Shown here: piece by piece, positions 55,028 to 63,254 of the stretch
How the letters are laid out: each line of letters opens with the position of its first letter
Numbering within the stretch: the first letter of the stretch is position 1
NCBI RefSeq assembly: GCF_000307775.2
Contig: NZ_KK020675.1
Location: forward strand, 685,281-749,280
Direction of reading: 5' to 3'
From: Stutzerimonas stutzeri KOS6
GTDB lineage: Bacteria; Pseudomonadota; Gammaproteobacteria; Pseudomonadales; Pseudomonadaceae
Length of the DNA stretch: 64,000 nucleotides
Position numbers and translations under genes: made by a program
Notes under the pieces: generated by a model
Databases searched by the model: none
The model's input: only the letters and a program-made list of their open reading frames with translations
What the model was told of the DNA's origin: nothing

Positions 55028-55807
55028 TCAGCGGGCCAGCGTCGCCTGGAACTCGCCGATCAGTTCCAGTACGCGTGCGCGGGCCTGGTTCTGCGGGAAG
55101 TGCCGACAGTGCTCGAGCAAAAGCGTCCGGCAAGGGCCGCCAACCTTGCGGGCGATGGTTTCCAGCTGTGCCGCGGTGGCGAACTCGTCATCCTGGCCCT
55201 GGATGGCGAGCACCGGCACCTGGATGCGGGGCAGTGCCGGATAGAGATTCCAGCTAGCAAAGTCCGGCTCGAGCCAGGTTTCGCTCCAGCCGCGGAAGGC
55301 GCCGTCGAGGTTGTCGCCATGGTAGGCGTGCAGCCGTTCACGCAGGTCGCCACGGGCGTAGGCCTTCACCGTGCGACGCACGCCTTCGATACTCGCCGGT
55401 TCGACATCGACATGCGGAGCGAGTACCACGACGCCGACGATGCGAGGGTCCTGACGCGCAGCATAGGCGAGCGCGATGGAGGCACCGTCGCTGTGACCGA
55501 TCAGAATCACCGGTTCGAGCGCCAGGCCGTCGAGTACGCGCTCGAGCTCGTCCGGCCCGTCCTGGCTCAGGTAGTCGAGCGGGCGCGGCAGCGTCACCGG
55601 GCTGGAGCGACCGTAGCCCTGCCGGCTGTAGGCCAGTACCGGGGCGGCACAGGCGTCGGCCAGCTGCGCAGGAAAGTCCTTCCACAGGTCGAGGCTGCCG
55701 AGCCCCTCGTGCAACAACACGAGCACGGGGCCGGTCGAATGCCGCGGACGCAGAAGCTGATATTCGAGCCTGGCAACGGCGGTCTCGATAAACTGTCGGT
55801 GCGTCAT
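55028..55807 (-). CDS. alpha/beta hydrolase
   Basis: 259 residues. Oxyanion loop HEGLGSLDLW, nucleophile GHSDGAS (Ser about 98), Asp in GQDDEF and His in EHCRHFP complete the triad. The start at 55807 (MTHRQFIETAV) is taken over the longer frame; its ribosome site is weak. Convergent with UbiX and divergent from XdhC. An ester or lactone hydrolase role is possible. Confidence 0.82.
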   Translation of the reverse strand: MTHRQFIETAVARLEYQLLRPRHSTGPVLVLLHEGLGSLDLWKDFPAQLADACAAPVLAYSRQGYGRSSPVTLPRPLDYLSQDGPDELERVLDGLALEPVILIGHSDGASIALAYAARQDPRIVGVVVLAPHVDVEPASIEGVRRTVKAYARGDLRERLHAYHGDNLDGAFRGWSETWLEPDFASWNLYPALPRIQVPVLAIQGQDDEFATAAQLETIARKVGGPCRTLLLEHCRHFPQNQARARVLELIGEFQATLAR

Positions 55808-55895
55808 CACATGGGAACCTGTCTGCCTGAGGGTTCGAAGGTTAACCGATTTGCGTGGCGCGTCCGGCGACCGCGCATGCCAGAGGAACTCGCAC

Positions 55896-56861
55896 ATGCG
55901 CCAGCTTGATCTTCAGGTGCTGGATACCGCCTTGCAGTGGGGCCTTGAAGGCCACGCGCTCTGGCTGTGTACCGTACTCTCCACTTATGGCTCGGCGCCG
56001 CGCGCGCCCGGCGCGATGCTGGTGGCGCGCGCCGACGGCCAGTTCGTCGGTTCGCTGTCCGGCGGCTGTGTCGAGGAAGCCTTCCTCGAGGCGCTGGCTG
56101 GCGGCGAACTGCGGGCGCCGGCGCAGATCGTTCGCTACGGCGAGAGCGATGACGAACGCCAGCGGCTGCGGCTGCCGTGCGGTGGCATTCTCCAGGTGCT
56201 GGTCGAACACCGTACAGCGGACGAGGCCTGGATCGATCACCTGCGCGATCTGCACGATGCCCTGCTCGGGCAGCGTCGGCTGGTCCGCGACCTCGATCTC
56301 ACCAGCGGCGCATTCAGGCTGGTACCCGATCAGGGCGGCGAAGTAACCCAAGTCCAGGCAGAGCACGTGCGTGTACGTATCGGTCCGGCACTGCGCCTGG
56401 TATTAGCCGGCCTGTCGCCAGTAGCCGAGTACTGCGCCAGCTTCGCCCGCGCCATCGGCTGCGAGGTGATCGCCTGTGACCCGCGAGAGGAAATGAATGG
56501 GCGCGCGCCCGACGGTGTCCGATTCCATCCGCAGATGCCGTCGGAATTCATCGCCGCCGGGCACTGCCACGAGGCTACCGCCGTGGTCGCCCTTACCCAC
56601 GACCCGCGCATCGATGACCTGGCCCTGATGGAAGCGGTGCGCACTCCCGCCTTCTATATCGGTGCCATGGGTTCGCTGCAGACCTCCACGCGGCGTGCCG
56701 AACGGCTGGCGCGAATCGGCGGCCTGAGTGAAGAACAGATCGCCCGCATCCACATGCCCATCGGCCTCGACCTCGGCAGCAAGACGCCGGCCGAGATTGC
56801 CCTGTCGGTGGTTGCCGACGTGCTGCGCGTCTACCACGGCAAGGCACGCGATGAACTCTGA
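55896..56861 (+). CDS. XdhC/CoxI-family molybdenum-cofactor maturation protein
   Basis: 321 residues; AGAGGA 8 nt before the ATG at 55896. N-terminal XdhC part (LCTVLSTYGSAPRAPGAMLV; SGGCVEEA) and C-terminal Rossmann part (LVLAGLSPVAEYCASFA; FYIGAMGSLQTSTRR). XdhC proteins bind the cofactor and supply its sulfurated form to xanthine-dehydrogenase-family enzymes; here the client should be the hmfABC-like hydroxylase. Confidence 0.9.
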   Translation: MRQLDLQVLDTALQWGLEGHALWLCTVLSTYGSAPRAPGAMLVARADGQFVGSLSGGCVEEAFLEALAGGELRAPAQIVRYGESDDERQRLRLPCGGILQVLVEHRTADEAWIDHLRDLHDALLGQRRLVRDLDLTSGAFRLVPDQGGEVTQVQAEHVRVRIGPALRLVLAGLSPVAEYCASFARAIGCEVIACDPREEMNGRAPDGVRFHPQMPSEFIAAGHCHEATAVVALTHDPRIDDLALMEAVRTPAFYIGAMGSLQTSTRRAERLARIGGLSEEQIARIHMPIGLDLGSKTPAEIALSVVADVLRVYHGKARDEL

Positions 56862-57474
56862 GCCGATGGTAGTGGGCCTGATGCTGGCCGCCGGGCGGGC
56901 CAGTCGCTTCGGCAGCGACAAGCGTCGCGCGCGCCTGGCCGACGGCCGCACGCTGCTGGAGGCGAGCCTGGCCAATGCCGCCGCCGCATTCGACGAGCTA
57001 CTGCTGGTGCTGCGTGATGGCGATGTCATCGACGACCTCTGTCTGCCGCCGCGGGTCCAGGTGCTTCACACGTCCTTGGCCGAACGCGGCCTCGGTGCAA
57101 GCCTGGCGGCCGGTGTCGAGGCCTTGTCGGAGCATCGAGCAGATGCGCTGGCGGTGTTGCTCGGCGACATGCCCTGGCTGGGCACAGAGACTTGTGCCCA
57201 GCTGATCGCCGAGGTCGGCGCCGGGCGCATCGTGCAGCCAGTGCACGACGGCCGCCCTGGACACCCGGTGCTGTTCGGCCGTGCCTTCTGGCCAGCATTG
57301 CGTACCCTCGACGGCGATGAGGGTGCGCGTGGCCTGATCCGCCGCCATGCCGAGCATTACCGGCCGGTGCCGGTCGACGACCCCGGCATCCTGCTTGACG
57401 TCGACCGCCCCACCGACCTCGACGGGCGCACGGCTGCGGCCCCGCCCCCAACCCATCGCCCTGCGAGGATCTAG
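56851..57474 (+). CDS. molybdenum cofactor cytidylyltransferase (MocA-like)
   Basis: 207 residues, MobA/MocA nucleotidyltransferase family. LMLAAGRASRFGSDKR is the nucleotide-binding loop, LLGDMPWL the metal-binding Asp strand, and RPGHPVLFGRAFWPAL a MocA-type motif. Makes the cytosine dinucleotide form of the cofactor used by this hydroxylase family. Overlaps the XdhC gene by 11 bp. Confidence 0.88.
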   Translation: MNSEPMVVGLMLAAGRASRFGSDKRRARLADGRTLLEASLANAAAAFDELLLVLRDGDVIDDLCLPPRVQVLHTSLAERGLGASLAAGVEALSEHRADALAVLLGDMPWLGTETCAQLIAEVGAGRIVQPVHDGRPGHPVLFGRAFWPALRTLDGDEGARGLIRRHAEHYRPVPVDDPGILLDVDRPTDLDGRTAAAPPPTHRPARI

Positions 57475-57476
57475 CC

Positions 57477-58340
57477 ATGTCCACCGCTCAACGTGTCTTT
57501 CACGGCAAATTCGGGCGGGTCGCCCTGCTCGATATGGACCGCCCCCTGGTGACCCACTCGCATCACGAATGCCACGTGCTGGTGAAAGCCTCCGGGGCGG
57601 ACACTTTCTTCAACGTCAATGGCCGCCAGGTGCCGCTGACTGATCGCTGCGCGGTGCTGGTCAACGCCTGGCAACCGCACTATTACGACTTCCAGCCGGG
57701 ATCCGAGCAGACACAGATCCTCGCGCTCTATATCGAACCGGCCTGGCTGGCCGAGGCGCAGCAGTCGCTGGCCCTGAGCGCCCACCCGGGGTTCTTTGCC
57801 CAGCCCTGCATCGAGCTCAGTGCCAAGAACCGGGCGATGGCCGACCAGTTGATCGCCGAGGCTTGCAGCGCCGGGCTGGTGCCGCGCGAGCGCATCGAGT
57901 TCATGCTGTTCGACTTCCTCATCGAGCTGATCGAAGACTACTCGCAGTGGAAACAGCTGCGCCGCCTCGGCGCACAGGTCCGTCAGGGCTTTGGCGATGC
58001 ACGTATCCGCCGCGCCTGTGAGTATCTGCAGACCCATCTGGATGACCCGGATTGCATCAGCAACGCAGCGCAAGCCGCCGGACTGTCGCGCGCGCACTTC
58101 TTCAGCCTGTTTCGCCAGGACACCGGCATGACCCCGACGCTCATGCTCAACGACGCGCGCATGCGCCGCGCCTTTATCTGGCTGGAGCGCGAGCGCAGCG
58201 GCACCCTCGGCCAGCTCGCCGAGAACCTCGGCTTCTCCGAGCAGGGCCACTTCACCCGCTTCTTCCGTCAGCATATAGGGGCGTCCCCAAGCCAGTATCG
58301 GCGAGTGGTGGATAGCTACGGCACGGGCAACAAGGGATGA
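57477..58340 (+). CDS. AraC-family transcriptional regulator
   Basis: 287 residues. N-terminal cupin domain (THSHHECHVLVKASG) and two C-terminal helix-turn-helix motifs (about 200-280; SNAAQAAGLSRAHFFSLFRQ and LGQLAENLGFSEQGHFTRFF). Starts 2 nt after the MocA stop, so co-transcribed with the cofactor genes. Second candidate regulator of the locus. Confidence 0.9.
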   Translation: MSTAQRVFHGKFGRVALLDMDRPLVTHSHHECHVLVKASGADTFFNVNGRQVPLTDRCAVLVNAWQPHYYDFQPGSEQTQILALYIEPAWLAEAQQSLALSAHPGFFAQPCIELSAKNRAMADQLIAEACSAGLVPRERIEFMLFDFLIELIEDYSQWKQLRRLGAQVRQGFGDARIRRACEYLQTHLDDPDCISNAAQAAGLSRAHFFSLFRQDTGMTPTLMLNDARMRRAFIWLERERSGTLGQLAENLGFSEQGHFTRFFRQHIGASPSQYRRVVDSYGTGNKG

Positions 58341-58670
58341 AGCGCGGCACGCTGGTGCGTACCACCTGCACCTCAAGGACGCCGCTGAGACCGGACGCAC
58401 GCCCTGCGAGGACTGGAAACGGCGGTAATCCGGACCTGCGACTGACGTTCCGGGCGCCTCAGGCTGGCATCGCTCGGTCCAGGCACGCCCAGACATCGGC
58501 GCAGCTTCGTCGCCAATCCATGCTGCCAGCGGGGCAACGCTCCCGGTGAGCACACAGGGCCGTCGCTTCAATCATCTGCCGCGCGATACCAGGGAGTTGG
58601 ATAGCATGCGCTGCCCCACCCAAACGCGCCTTTCGCCGCCAGGCATCGCCACCGGACTCTGAGGCACCAC
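58341..58670. other. 330-bp intergenic stretch without visible features
   Basis: No convincing gene, promoter or terminator was found; codon patterns are poor in all frames. Confidence 0.4.
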
Positions 58671-59435
58671 ATGCTGTCTGCCCTGCCTGCGATCGACATC
58701 GTTGTCATCGCTTACATCTTCGCCGTCTTTGTACTGGGCGGGCTGGTCAAGGGGGTTTGCGGATTCGGCATACCGCTGGTGACGGTGCCGCTCATCGCTC
58801 TGGTCGAGACGGTGCCGACAGCCATTGCCCTGGCGCTGCTGCCCATCATCATCTCCAACATCGCCCAAAGCTACGAATGCCGCCAGCATTACCGAGTGCT
58901 GGGCCTGATCTGGCCACTGCTGCTCAGCCTGGCGGTCTCGCTTGGCCTGGCGGTGCAGCTACTCGGCAGTTTCCGCCCGGAGATACTGGCCCTAATCATT
59001 GGCGTCATGATCCAGGTCTTCGTGATTTCCCAGCTCACTCCAGACCCACCGGCCATTCCGCAGCGCTGGCGTTTTGGCTCCTTGGTAGGTGCCGGCCTGA
59101 GCAGCGGTCTGTTCGGTGGCCTGACGTCCTTCTACGCATTCCCCGCGTTGCAGGCCCTGATGGCCCTGGGGCTGGGCCGCAACGAGTTCATCCTGGCGAC
59201 CAGCCTGTTCTTCCTGGCCGGCTCCTCGATCCTGGGCATAGGGCTATTGGCACAGGACATCGCCACACCCATCCACCTGCTGCTCTCGCTAGCCTGCGTG
59301 GTGCCAACCCAGTTGGGCATGTATCTGGGGGAACTCATTCGCGAACGTCTGTCGCAAGCCATGTTTCGTGGCATCACGCTGTCTGTGCTATCGGCCACCG
59401 GCCTGACAATGATTGCCCGCGCGATTACCGCCTGA
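58671..59435 (+). CDS. TauE/SafE-family sulfite/organic-anion permease
   Basis: 254 residues, about eight membrane segments; GGLVKGVCGFGIPLVTVP and SSGLFGGLTSFYAFPALQAL are the two inverted family motifs. GAGG is 6 nt before the ATG. Possibly an exporter or importer of an organic anion in the pathway, but its 330-bp separation leaves the link uncertain. Confidence 0.85.
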   Translation: MLSALPAIDIVVIAYIFAVFVLGGLVKGVCGFGIPLVTVPLIALVETVPTAIALALLPIIISNIAQSYECRQHYRVLGLIWPLLLSLAVSLGLAVQLLGSFRPEILALIIGVMIQVFVISQLTPDPPAIPQRWRFGSLVGAGLSSGLFGGLTSFYAFPALQALMALGLGRNEFILATSLFFLAGSSILGIGLLAQDIATPIHLLLSLACVVPTQLGMYLGELIRERLSQAMFRGITLSVLSATGLTMIARAITA

Positions 59436-59831
59436 TGCAGCCAGCGACGGCCATTGCGCCAACCGACGCACCTGATGACGGCGCGGCAGGACTATTCGGC
59501 ATGCCCGGCTTGTCTCATCGGCACCCTCAGGTTCGGGTAGTCGCCGAAATCGTGAAGTGCTGGTCAAGGCCCTGCTCGAGATCCAGGCGAGTGACATGGG
59601 CCTCGATCACCCGCACCAGATGATCCTCCAGTAGCCGCGTCATCACTGGCGCTATGGCGTGCCTAATATGCTGCACTACGATCCACTGAGAGAGCCGCTT
59701 GAGCGAGCAAGATGTGCTGCCCAGCTGCGCAGTTTTTTGCTCACCAGTACGGTGCCTTTCCGCGACTTAAAGCTCTGTAACCGGCGTCTTTTCTGGGCTA
59801 TAGGTCTTTGCGCAAAAACTTGCACAGCAGT
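59436..59831. other. intergenic stretch ahead of the T6SS promoter region
   Basis: No gene is supported. Composition drops in G+C from about 59690 onwards. TTGCGCAA at 59809 resembles half of the palindrome just downstream. Confidence 0.4.
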
Positions 59832-59847
59832 GCGCAACTTGTTGCGC
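59832..59847. promoter_or_regulatory. palindromic upstream activator site candidate
   Basis: GCGCAAC-TT-GTTGCGC, perfect 7-bp arms, 86 bp upstream of the -24 element of the sigma54 promoter. This is the usual distance for an enhancer-binding protein site. A related TTGCGCAA lies 20 bp further upstream. Confidence 0.55.
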
Positions 59848-59932
59848 GAAAATCTGTGCGACGCCGCTCAATATGACCATGGGTGATTTTATAGTCACTT
59901 CAAGTTATTGATCTTATTGAAATTTAAATATC

Positions 59933-59949
59933 TGGCACGCCGCTCGCTA
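59933..59949 (+). promoter_or_regulatory. sigma54 (-24/-12) promoter of hcp-vgrG
   Basis: TGGCACGCCGCTCGCTA has the invariant GG and GC exactly 10 nt apart (59934-59935 and 59946-59947) and matches TGGCAC-N5-TTGCT at all but one position. It lies 55 bp before the hcp start. RpoN control of hcp/vgrG genes is known in Vibrio and Pseudomonas. Confidence 0.75.
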
Positions 59950-60003
59950 TAGGTCTGGTTCCCGGATCGATCACGATCCATGACCCAGGCAAGGAGAGCA
60001 CTC

Positions 60004-60522
60004 ATGCCAACACCCGCGTATCTGTCCCTCGAAGGCACCAAACAAGGTCTGATAACCGCTGGCACCTTCACCGAGGACTCGGTCGGCAACATTTTCCAGG
60101 AAGGTCATGAAGACCAGATTCTGGTTCAGGCCTACAACCACCAGGTCATCATCCCGCGAGACCCGCAGTCCGGCCAACCGACCGGCCAGCGCGTGCACAA
60201 GCCGCTGATGATCACCAAGGTCTTCGACAAGTCCTCGCCGCTGATCTTCAACGCCCTGACCTCCGGTGAGCGTCTGAACAAGTGCCGCCTGGAGTGGTAC
60301 CGCACCTCCTCCACCGGTACCCAGGAGCACTACTTCACCATCGAACTGGAAGACGCCGTGATCGTCGACGTTCAGTCGCGCATGCCGAACTGCCAGGACC
60401 CGAACATGGCGCACTTCACTCACCTGGAAGACGTCTACTTCACCTACCGCAAGATCGTCTGGACCCACGAAGTCTCCGGCACTTCCGGCTCCGACGACTG
60501 GCGTACCCCGATCTCCGCCTAA
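60004..60522 (+). CDS. hcp: type VI secretion tube protein Hcp
   Basis: 172 residues; AGGAG 7 nt before the ATG at 60004 (MPTPAYLSLEGTKQGLIT). KPLMITKVFDKSSPLIFNAL and YRKIVWTHEVSGTSGSDDW are typical Hcp segments. Hexameric rings of Hcp form the tube expelled by the T6SS. No T6SS core genes are in the window, so this is an auxiliary hcp-vgrG island or the edge of the main cluster. Confidence 0.96.
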   Translation: MPTPAYLSLEGTKQGLITAGTFTEDSVGNIFQEGHEDQILVQAYNHQVIIPRDPQSGQPTGQRVHKPLMITKVFDKSSPLIFNALTSGERLNKCRLEWYRTSSTGTQEHYFTIELEDAVIVDVQSRMPNCQDPNMAHFTHLEDVYFTYRKIVWTHEVSGTSGSDDWRTPISA

Positions 60523-60548
60523 TCGCAGGCTGAGTTCGTGCGTCACCG

Positions 60549-60576
60549 CAGCGGCCAGGCATCGTCCTGGCCGCTG
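60549..60576 (+). promoter_or_regulatory. 11-bp perfect stem-loop between hcp and vgrG
   Basis: CAGCGGCCAGG, CATCGT, CCTGGCCGCTG; no T-run. Likely protects or marks the hcp mRNA end so that Hcp exceeds VgrG. Same layout as the hairpin after mshA. Confidence 0.65.
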
Positions 60577-60630
60577 TGCTTCACCCTGGAACGCAGCGCC
60601 CAATCACGGAATGATCGAGAGGAACAACGA

Positions 60631-62682
60631 ATGTTCGCCCAGGCCAACCAGAGCCATTTCAGCTTGAGCATCGAAGGCGTCGAACACGACCTGCAGGTGC
60701 TCGAATTCAGCGGGCGCGAGGCGATCAGTCAGCCTTACGCCTTTGCGGTGGAACTGATCAGCGAACGGCCTGACCTCGACCTGGAAAGCCTGCTGCACCA
60801 GCGTGCCTTCCTCGCCTTCGACCAGAACAGCGCCGGCATCCACGGCATCATCCACCGCATCACCCAGGGCGAATCCGGTAAGCGCATCACCCGCTATCGC
60901 CTGACCCTGGTGCCGCAACTGGCCTACCTGGCACACCGCACCAACCAGCGCATCTTCCAGCACCTGACGGTGGAGAAGATCATCGGCCAGGTGCTCGAAG
61001 AGCATGGAATCCAGGCCGACGCCTACCAATTTCAACTCGGCTCGATCTACCCCGAGCGCGAGTACTGCGTGCAGTACGACGAGACTGACCTGCACTTCGT
61101 CCAGCGCCTGTGCGAAGAGGAAGGCATCCACTACCACTTCCAGCACAGCAGCGACGGCCATGTACTGACCTTCGGCGACGACCAGACCCCGTTCCCGCGC
61201 CTGGCGCCGCTGACCTACCAGCAGGACAGCGGCCTGGTGGCCGACGACCCGGTGATCAAGCATTTCGGCGCCCGCCTGGAAACCCGCACCAGCCAGGTCA
61301 CCCGCCGCGACTACGACTTCGAGAAGCCGCGCCTGCAACTGGAAGCCAAGGCCGAAGGCGATGCCCAGCCCAAGCTGGAAGATTACGACTACCCCGGCCG
61401 CTACACCGACCGCGAGCGCGGCAAGCATCTGGCCAAGCGCGCGCTGGAGCGCCACCGCCACGACTTCGAACTGACCCAGGGCGACGGAGACTCGCCGACC
61501 CTGGTCAGCGGCCACTTCCTCGACCTGACCGAGCACCCGCGCAACGCCTGGAATCAGCTCTGGCTGCTCACCGAAGTGCTGCACGAAGGCAAGCAGCCGC
61601 AGGTGCTGGAAGAATCCGTCACCAGCGACACCCAGCCTGCCGACGGTTTCACCCAGGGCTACCGCAACCGTTTCACTGCCACGCCCTGGGACGTGCCCTA
61701 TCGCCCACCCCTGGCTCACCCGAAACCGCGCATCCTCGGCAGCCAGAGCGCCGTTGTCACAGGCCCGGCTGGCGAAGAAATCCACTGCGACCAATACGGC
61801 CGGGTCAAGGTGCAGTTCTTCTGGGATCGCGAAGGTCAGGCGGATGAGAAAACCAGCTGCTGGCTACGCGTCAGCTCCAGCTGGGCCGGTGATCGCTACG
61901 GCGCCATCACCATCCCGCGTATCGGCATGGAAGTGCTGGTCACCTTCCTCGAAGGCGACCCCGACCAACCGCTGGTCACCGGCTGCCTCTATCACGCCGA
62001 ACACGTGGTGCCCTACGACCTACCGGCGAACAAGACCCGCAGCGTGTTCAAGACCCTCAGCAGCCCCGGCGGTGGCGGCTACAACGAACTGCGCATCGAA
62101 GACCGCAAAGGTGCCGAACATATCTACGTTCACGCCCAGCGCGACTGGGACGAAAACATCGAGCACGACCAGAAGATCCGCGTCGGCCACGAACGCCACG
62201 ACACCGTCGAAGCCAACACCTACAGCCACTTCAAGGCCGAAGAACACCGCACCACCCACGCCGACCGCAAGACCGAGATCAAGGCCAACGACCACCTCAC
62301 GGTGGGCGCCAGCCAGCACATCAAGCTCGGCAACGGCCAGTTCATCCAGGCCGGCCAGGAAATTCACCTCAGCAGCGGCCTGAAAGTCGTGCTCGAAGCC
62401 GGCAGCGAACTGACCCTCAAGGGCGGCGGCAGCTTCATCAAACTCGACGGTGGCGGCGTGACCCTGGTGGGGCCGGTGATCAAGATCAACTCTGGCGGCG
62501 CGCCGGGCAACGGCTCGGGGGCAGCGCCCATCCTGCCGGGGGCGTCGAGGCCGGCGGATGCGGATATGCCGGGAATTCCACTGGAAGCCCTGGTAAAACA
62601 AAACATGCTGTTTCGCAGCACCCGAGCTGGCGTATGTGAAGTGTGCGAAGCCGCTAAGGCATCAAAGGGAGATAAGGCATGA
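60631..62682 (+). CDS. vgrG: type VI secretion tip protein VgrG
   Basis: 683 residues from ATG 60631 (GAGAGGAA upstream). gp27-like part at about 1-370 (YCVQYDETDLHFVQRLCEEE), gp5 OB fold at about 390-480 (CDQYGRVKVQFFWDREG; SWAGDRYGAITIPRIG) and a beta-helix spike region (KTEIKANDHLTVGASQHIKL and on). After the spike a short Gly/Pro-rich tail with CEVCEAA at the end. No enzymatic extension, so cargo is probably loaded through the DUF4123 adaptor. Confidence 0.95.
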   Translation: MFAQANQSHFSLSIEGVEHDLQVLEFSGREAISQPYAFAVELISERPDLDLESLLHQRAFLAFDQNSAGIHGIIHRITQGESGKRITRYRLTLVPQLAYLAHRTNQRIFQHLTVEKIIGQVLEEHGIQADAYQFQLGSIYPEREYCVQYDETDLHFVQRLCEEEGIHYHFQHSSDGHVLTFGDDQTPFPRLAPLTYQQDSGLVADDPVIKHFGARLETRTSQVTRRDYDFEKPRLQLEAKAEGDAQPKLEDYDYPGRYTDRERGKHLAKRALERHRHDFELTQGDGDSPTLVSGHFLDLTEHPRNAWNQLWLLTEVLHEGKQPQVLEESVTSDTQPADGFTQGYRNRFTATPWDVPYRPPLAHPKPRILGSQSAVVTGPAGEEIHCDQYGRVKVQFFWDREGQADEKTSCWLRVSSSWAGDRYGAITIPRIGMEVLVTFLEGDPDQPLVTGCLYHAEHVVPYDLPANKTRSVFKTLSSPGGGGYNELRIEDRKGAEHIYVHAQRDWDENIEHDQKIRVGHERHDTVEANTYSHFKAEEHRTTHADRKTEIKANDHLTVGASQHIKLGNGQFIQAGQEIHLSSGLKVVLEAGSELTLKGGGSFIKLDGGGVTLVGPVIKINSGGAPGNGSGAAPILPGASRPADADMPGIPLEALVKQNMLFRSTRAGVCEVCEAAKASKGDKA

Positions 62683-63254
62683 GCGCCCCGATGCCCGAAG
62701 GAAACGGTGCCGTTCTGCTAGACGGAGCTCGTTACGAGAGCGCGACGGCGTGGCTTTATCAGTGCTTCCCTGGCCATCAACCAAGACCGTTATTGCTCGG
62801 TACGGCGTATGAGCCCATAGCGGACGCTGGCCCTATTTTGCTGGATGCTCCGGTTGGCAGCATGGCCTATGACGCCTGGAGACACGGAACCGAAATCAAG
62901 GATGGTCTCTGGCTGGAAAGCGATGCTTCGATGGACGATCTGCAGCGCATACTGCAGCGCCGCCTGCGCATCTTCACCCCAGAACATCGCGAACTCTGGC
63001 TACGCCTGGGTGACGCCCGGTCTCTGCATCAGGCATGGCAGCGCGAAGGGCAATGGCCGGAGGGATTCTGGCACCGAATCTCACGCATCTGGCTTCATCA
63101 CGAAGGCACAATCTTCTGCGCCTGGCAGAACGAACAGCCCGAGAAAGACGACGCGCCAGCCACACTAGATCTCGCCGCGCAAATCACGCTCGACTGGCGA
63201 CTGCTGGAAGCACTTGCCGAACAGGACGACACGGCACAGGAGGCACTGCTATGA
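62679..63254 (+). CDS. DUF4123 T6SS effector-loading chaperone
   Basis: 191 residues, overlapping vgrG and the effector gene by ATGA each. LLLGTAYEPIADAGPILLDA and DLQRILQRRLRIFTP are DUF4123 (Tap/TEC) patterns. Such adaptors tether a specific effector to the VgrG encoded upstream. Confidence 0.87.
   Translation: MSAPMPEGNGAVLLDGARYESATAWLYQCFPGHQPRPLLLGTAYEPIADAGPILLDAPVGSMAYDAWRHGTEIKDGLWLESDASMDDLQRILQRRLRIFTPEHRELWLRLGDARSLHQAWQREGQWPEGFWHRISRIWLHHEGTIFCAWQNEQPEKDDAPATLDLAAQITLDWRLLEALAEQDDTAQEALL

Noticed and set aside
59527-59643. 38-codon minus-strand frame (MTRLLEDHLVRVIEAHVTRL start) after the TauE-type gene
   Set aside because: Codon use looks gene-like and it could be a gene remnant, but it is too short to support.
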